From JAAYEL01 sp964344625 (GTDB taxonomy: Bacteria; Bacillota; Clostridia; Tissierellales; Peptoniphilaceae), in assembly GCA_964344625.1 (NCBI GenBank), contig CAYFNZ010000004.1:1-53995 (forward strand): a stretch of 53,995 bases of DNA. Direction: 5' to 3'. Every line of letters starts with the position of its first letter. Positions within the stretch are counted from its first letter, which is position 1. A model generated the notes under the pieces. The model ran no database searches, was not told where the DNA came from, and saw only the letters and a program-made list of their open reading frames with translations. The position numbers and the translations under genes were made by a program. Below are positions 50,940 through 53,995 of the stretch, piece by piece.

Positions 50940-50968
50940 ATACTAGCATTTTTACGATATTCATACAA
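50940..50968 (-). promoter_or_regulatory. prfB-tex-proS promoter
   Basis: TTGTAT (50968-50963), a 17-base spacer and TAGTAT (50945-50940) on the minus strand, 33 bases before the prfB start. It directly follows the secA terminator. Confidence 0.55.
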
Positions 50969-50998
50969 GAAAAAAGAGAGCCAGGTTTACTGGCTCTT
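50966..50998 (-). terminator. Terminator of secA
   Basis: AGAGCCAG (50977-50984) and CTGGCTCT (50990-50997) form a perfect 8-bp stem with a 5-base loop. The minus strand then reads CTTTTTTC. Confidence 0.85.
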
Positions 50999-51023
50999 TA
51001 ATACAATATTTTATTAAGAAATA

Positions 51024-53753
51024 TTATTGGTTCTTACCATGACAGTGCTTATATTTTAAGCCTGATCCACAAGGACAGGGTTCATTTCTTCCAATTTTTC
51101 TAGTTTTTCTTCTAATTGGTTCCCTAGGTCCTTCTTCTGGAGCTTCAACAACTTTTGCTACCTTTGATCTTTCAACTGAAGATTCCTTATATACGTGATA
51201 AATTGCCCTGATGGTATCTTCTCTTATAGACCTATTCATTTCATTGAACATTTCAAATCCTTCGTTACCGTAGGCTCTTACAGGGTCTTCATTACCAAAG
51301 GCTCTTACTCCAATACCTTGCTTTAATTGGTCCATAGCGTCTATGTGGTCCATCCACTTTGTATCTACGACCTTAAGCATGATAACTCTTTCGAGTTCTC
51401 TCATTTCATCTTGACCTATTTCTTCTTCTTTTTTCTTATATAGGTCTTCTGAAACCTTCTTGATATCTTCTTTAAGGGCTTTTTTATCTTCAGTAAGGTC
51501 TATGCCTTCCCAGGCAGCTTTTGGTAGGTATACACTCTCTAGGTAAGAAATTAAGCCATCTATTTCCCAATGGTCTTTTGAAACGCCATCAGCACAGAAG
51601 GAGTCTACACTTTCATCAATAAGAGTATCTAACATTGACAGAATATTTACCCTCATGTCATCCCCGTTAAGTACAGCATTTCTTTCCTTATAGATTACTT
51701 CTCTTTGCTTGTTCATAACATTGTCATATTCAAGGACTCTCTTACGCATTGCAAAGTTGTTAGATTCTACCTTCTTTTGGGCCCTTTCTATTGAAGATGT
51801 CAATAGTTTTGCTTCTATGGCTTCATCACCTGCAGATTCTGCAAACTTTTGAAGGCTTGGTCCACCAAATAGTCTCATCAAGTCATCATCAAGACCTACA
51901 TAGAACCTTGACCTACCTGGGTCTCCTTGTCTACCAGACCTACCTCTTAACTGATTGTCTATACGTCTTGATTCGTGTCTTTCGGTACCAATTATATATA
52001 GGCCGCCTGCAGCGATTACCTTTTTGGCATTTTCATCGGTTTCTTCTTTAAATTTATTCTTAAGATTTCTAAACATTTCCCTTGCTTCAAGGATTTGTTC
52101 ATCCTTAGTTTCCGCAAAGGAATCTGCAGCCTCAATAAGCTCTTCTTCTATGCCCTTTTTTCTCATTTCTTGCTTGGCCATGAAGTCAGGGTTACCACCT
52201 AAAACGATATCGGTACCTCTACCTGCCATGTTGGTTGCGATTGTGATTTTACCTAGCTTACCAGCTTGAGCAACTATTTCAGCTTCTCTTTCATGTTGTT
52301 TAGCATTTAGGACTTCATGTGGAATCCTCTCCCTTTTTAATAGGTCTGAAAGAATTTCAGATTTTTCAATTGAAATTGTACCAACTAGGATTGGTTGACC
52401 TGTTTTGTGAACTTCCTTGATATCTTCAACTACAGCCCTGAATTTAGAAGCTTCGTTGCCATAAACCCTATCATTTTCATCCACCCTGATAACCGGTCTA
52501 TTAGTTGGAATTTCAATAACGTCCATATTGTAGATTTCAGCAAACTCGTCTTTTTCTGTCATAGCTGTACCGGTCATACCTGAAAGCTTGCCATACATCC
52601 TGAAGTAATTTTGGAAGGTAATTGTAGCTAGGGTCTTTGATTCTGACTTAACTTCAACATTTTCCTTGGCTTCTAGGGCTTGGTGTAGGCCATCTGAATA
52701 CCTTCTACCTTGCATGATACGACCAGTAAATTCATCTACTATCAAGATTTCATTGTCTTTTACAACATAGTCTATGTCCCTATGCATTGTATTTCTAGCC
52801 TTAAGGGCTTGGTTGATGTGGTGCATTAGTTCCATATTAGATGGGTCTGAAAGATTTTCTACATTAAAATATCTTTCAGCTTTTCCTGTACCTACTTCTG
52901 TAAGGTTGGCAGTTTTTCTCTTTTCATCAACTACAAAGTCTACCGTTTCTTCAACTTCTTCATCTAGAATCATATCAAGCTTGTTCTTTTCAGTTTCACT
53001 TGGATCTAGGATTCTTCCTGTTAGGGTCTTTACAAAGTTATCGGCAATCCTATACATATCTGTGGATTCATCACCTTGACCAGATATGATAAGCGGAGTT
53101 CTCGCTTCATCTATCAAGATGGAGTCAACTTCGTCGACTATGGCATAGGCAAGGCCTCTTTGAACCGTATCTTCCTTGTAGATTTCCATGTTATCTCTAA
53201 GGTAGTCAAAGCCGAATTGGTTATTTGTACCATAGGTAATATCAGCATTGTAGTTTTCTTGTCTTTCCTTTTGAGTAAGCCCATAGATAATGCATCCTAC
53301 TGACAAGCCAAGGAAGTTATAGACTTTACCCATCCACTCCATATCTCTTTTTGCCAAGTAGTCGTTGACAGTAACTACGTGGACCCCCTTGCCATTAAGG
53401 GCATTTAAATATACTGGCAAGGTAGCAACCAGGGTCTTACCTTCCCCTGTTCTCATCTCAGCTATACGGCCTTGGTGAAGGATTACCCCACCTATGATTT
53501 GGACCTTATAGTGCTTCATGCCAAGTACCCTAAAAGAAGCTTCTCTCATTGTAGCAAAAGCTTCCGGTAGTATATCATCTAATGTTTCTCCATTTTTTAA
53601 TCTCTTTTTGAATTCTTCAGTCTTTGCCCTTAGTTCATCATCTGTTAACTTGCTATATTCAGGTTCTAAAGCCAAAACCTTATCAACTTGAGGCATAATC
53701 TTGTCGATTTCTTTTTCGCTAAACGATTTAAATATCTTGCTTAAAAATCCCAT
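51024..53753 (-). CDS. secA: Preprotein translocase ATPase SecA
   Basis: SecA drives protein export through SecYEG. The 909-aa protein is full length: Walker A MRTGEGKTLVATLPVYLNAL, Walker B IVDEVDSILIDEARTPLIIS, the IATNMAGRGTDIVLGG motif, QLRGRSGRQGDPG, and the C-terminal zinc site CPCGSGLKYKHC that binds SecB-like partners or ribosomes. AAGGAG precedes ATG 53753. No clear promoter could be picked in the AT-rich upstream region, and the gene has its own terminator. Confidence 0.97.
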   Translation of the reverse strand: MGFLSKIFKSFSEKEIDKIMPQVDKVLALEPEYSKLTDDELRAKTEEFKKRLKNGETLDDILPEAFATMREASFRVLGMKHYKVQIIGGVILHQGRIAEMRTGEGKTLVATLPVYLNALNGKGVHVVTVNDYLAKRDMEWMGKVYNFLGLSVGCIIYGLTQKERQENYNADITYGTNNQFGFDYLRDNMEIYKEDTVQRGLAYAIVDEVDSILIDEARTPLIISGQGDESTDMYRIADNFVKTLTGRILDPSETEKNKLDMILDEEVEETVDFVVDEKRKTANLTEVGTGKAERYFNVENLSDPSNMELMHHINQALKARNTMHRDIDYVVKDNEILIVDEFTGRIMQGRRYSDGLHQALEAKENVEVKSESKTLATITFQNYFRMYGKLSGMTGTAMTEKDEFAEIYNMDVIEIPTNRPVIRVDENDRVYGNEASKFRAVVEDIKEVHKTGQPILVGTISIEKSEILSDLLKRERIPHEVLNAKQHEREAEIVAQAGKLGKITIATNMAGRGTDIVLGGNPDFMAKQEMRKKGIEEELIEAADSFAETKDEQILEAREMFRNLKNKFKEETDENAKKVIAAGGLYIIGTERHESRRIDNQLRGRSGRQGDPGRSRFYVGLDDDLMRLFGGPSLQKFAESAGDEAIEAKLLTSSIERAQKKVESNNFAMRKRVLEYDNVMNKQREVIYKERNAVLNGDDMRVNILSMLDTLIDESVDSFCADGVSKDHWEIDGLISYLESVYLPKAAWEGIDLTEDKKALKEDIKKVSEDLYKKKEEEIGQDEMRELERVIMLKVVDTKWMDHIDAMDQLKQGIGVRAFGNEDPVRAYGNEGFEMFNEMNRSIREDTIRAIYHVYKESSVERSKVAKVVEAPEEGPREPIRRKTRKIGRNEPCPCGSGLKYKHCHGKNQ

Positions 53754-53878
53754 AACAACTCCTTATATTTTTCTACTCTATATGTTATCACTTTTATTGT
53801 ATTATTTCACTTTTAATCTTAGCCTAAGCCTGTGGTTAAATTATGTATTTAATCAATGCTCTAGTAATTATAATATAA

Positions 53879-53912
53879 AGGATATAAAAATAGGAAATAA
53901 TTTTTATATCCT
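53879..53912 (-). terminator. Hairpin upstream of secA, possible terminator of an unseen gene
   Basis: A perfect 13-bp stem (53879-53891 with 53900-53912) around an 8-base loop. On the minus strand it is followed by TTATATTATAATT, so it may end a transcript entering from beyond the right edge. The rest of 53754-53960 shows no gene. Confidence 0.5.
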
Positions 53913-53965
53913 CCCTTTATCCTTATCAGCCCTCGGCCTTGACATTTCATCTTATTTAAACTTGA

Positions 53966-53995
53966 AGGGGCTGTTGCAAAATATCTCAAAAAAAA
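53966..53995. mobile_element. Possible tip of an insertion sequence at the window edge
   Basis: GGGGCTGTTGCAAAATATCT resembles the outer ends of several IS families whose terminal repeats contain GGxxCTGTTGCAAA. Only 30 bases are visible and no transposase is in the window, so this is tentative. Confidence 0.25.

Noticed and set aside
1..53995. CRISPR arrays, tRNA and rRNA genes
   Set aside because: No regularly spaced repeats and no cloverleaf or rRNA-like stretches were seen on either strand.

Overview
The window is 54 kb of AT-rich core chromosome from a low-GC Gram-positive bacterium. The gene set suggests an anaerobic Firmicute of the Peptoniphilaceae type (Anaerococcus-like). The clues are a SUF-only Fe-S system with SufU, a ferredoxin-dependent 2-oxoacid oxidoreductase, type 2 IPP isomerase, Bacillus-style DnaD/DnaI helicase loaders, GdpP, an Ami-like oligopeptide permease, and no outer-membrane genes. 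The genus is inferred from protein flavour, not from a search. No rRNA, tRNA, CRISPR array or complete mobile element was seen.

Layout from the left: the suf operon (sufC-sufB-sufD-sufS-sufU, minus strand, sufU cut by the window edge) with a clear promoter and an upstream inverted repeat; an unrecognised 244-aa gene; an Asp23 family gene; a minus block with a small membrane protein, fni, thyA and prfA; prmC and a DUF1385 (YqhQ) gene; rpmE. On the plus strand follow an M29 aminopeptidase, glpX, ddl and murF. Next comes a small accessory-looking island: a DUF739 (Cro-like) gene and a divergent XRE regulator, with a 17-bp repeated operator-like sequence.

A ten-gene minus-strand operon runs from about 28065 to 17941: DUF2232 membrane protein, gdpP, rplI, dnaB, GNAT, dnaD-like, dnaI-like, a YjeF_N protein, serS, murG. 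It joins c-di-AMP turnover, replication start, translation and cell wall synthesis. folA lies divergently. A second minus operon (32568-28773) encodes a P-loop NTPase, a four-subunit VOR/KOR type ferredoxin oxidoreductase and a ferritin-like protein. cstA (plus) is divergent from it and is followed by a strong terminator and a decayed gene fragment. Then come a fused UvrD-type helicase/Fe-S nuclease, punA, and the oppABCDF operon.

The right part holds an extracytoplasmic thioredoxin-like lipoprotein, proS, tex, prfB (with a programmed +1 frameshift) and secA. The window ends in a short sequence that may be the tip of an insertion sequence.

Most genes are housekeeping. The points most worth checking are the DUF739/XRE switch with its repeats, several promoter-proximal palindromes that have no assigned regulator, the NTPase and ferritin-like partners of the oxidoreductase operon, the Cys-rich extracellular insert of OppB beside a CPFC lipoprotein, the degenerate YjeF_N motif, and the gene relic after cstA. 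No clear candidate for a wholly new system was found.
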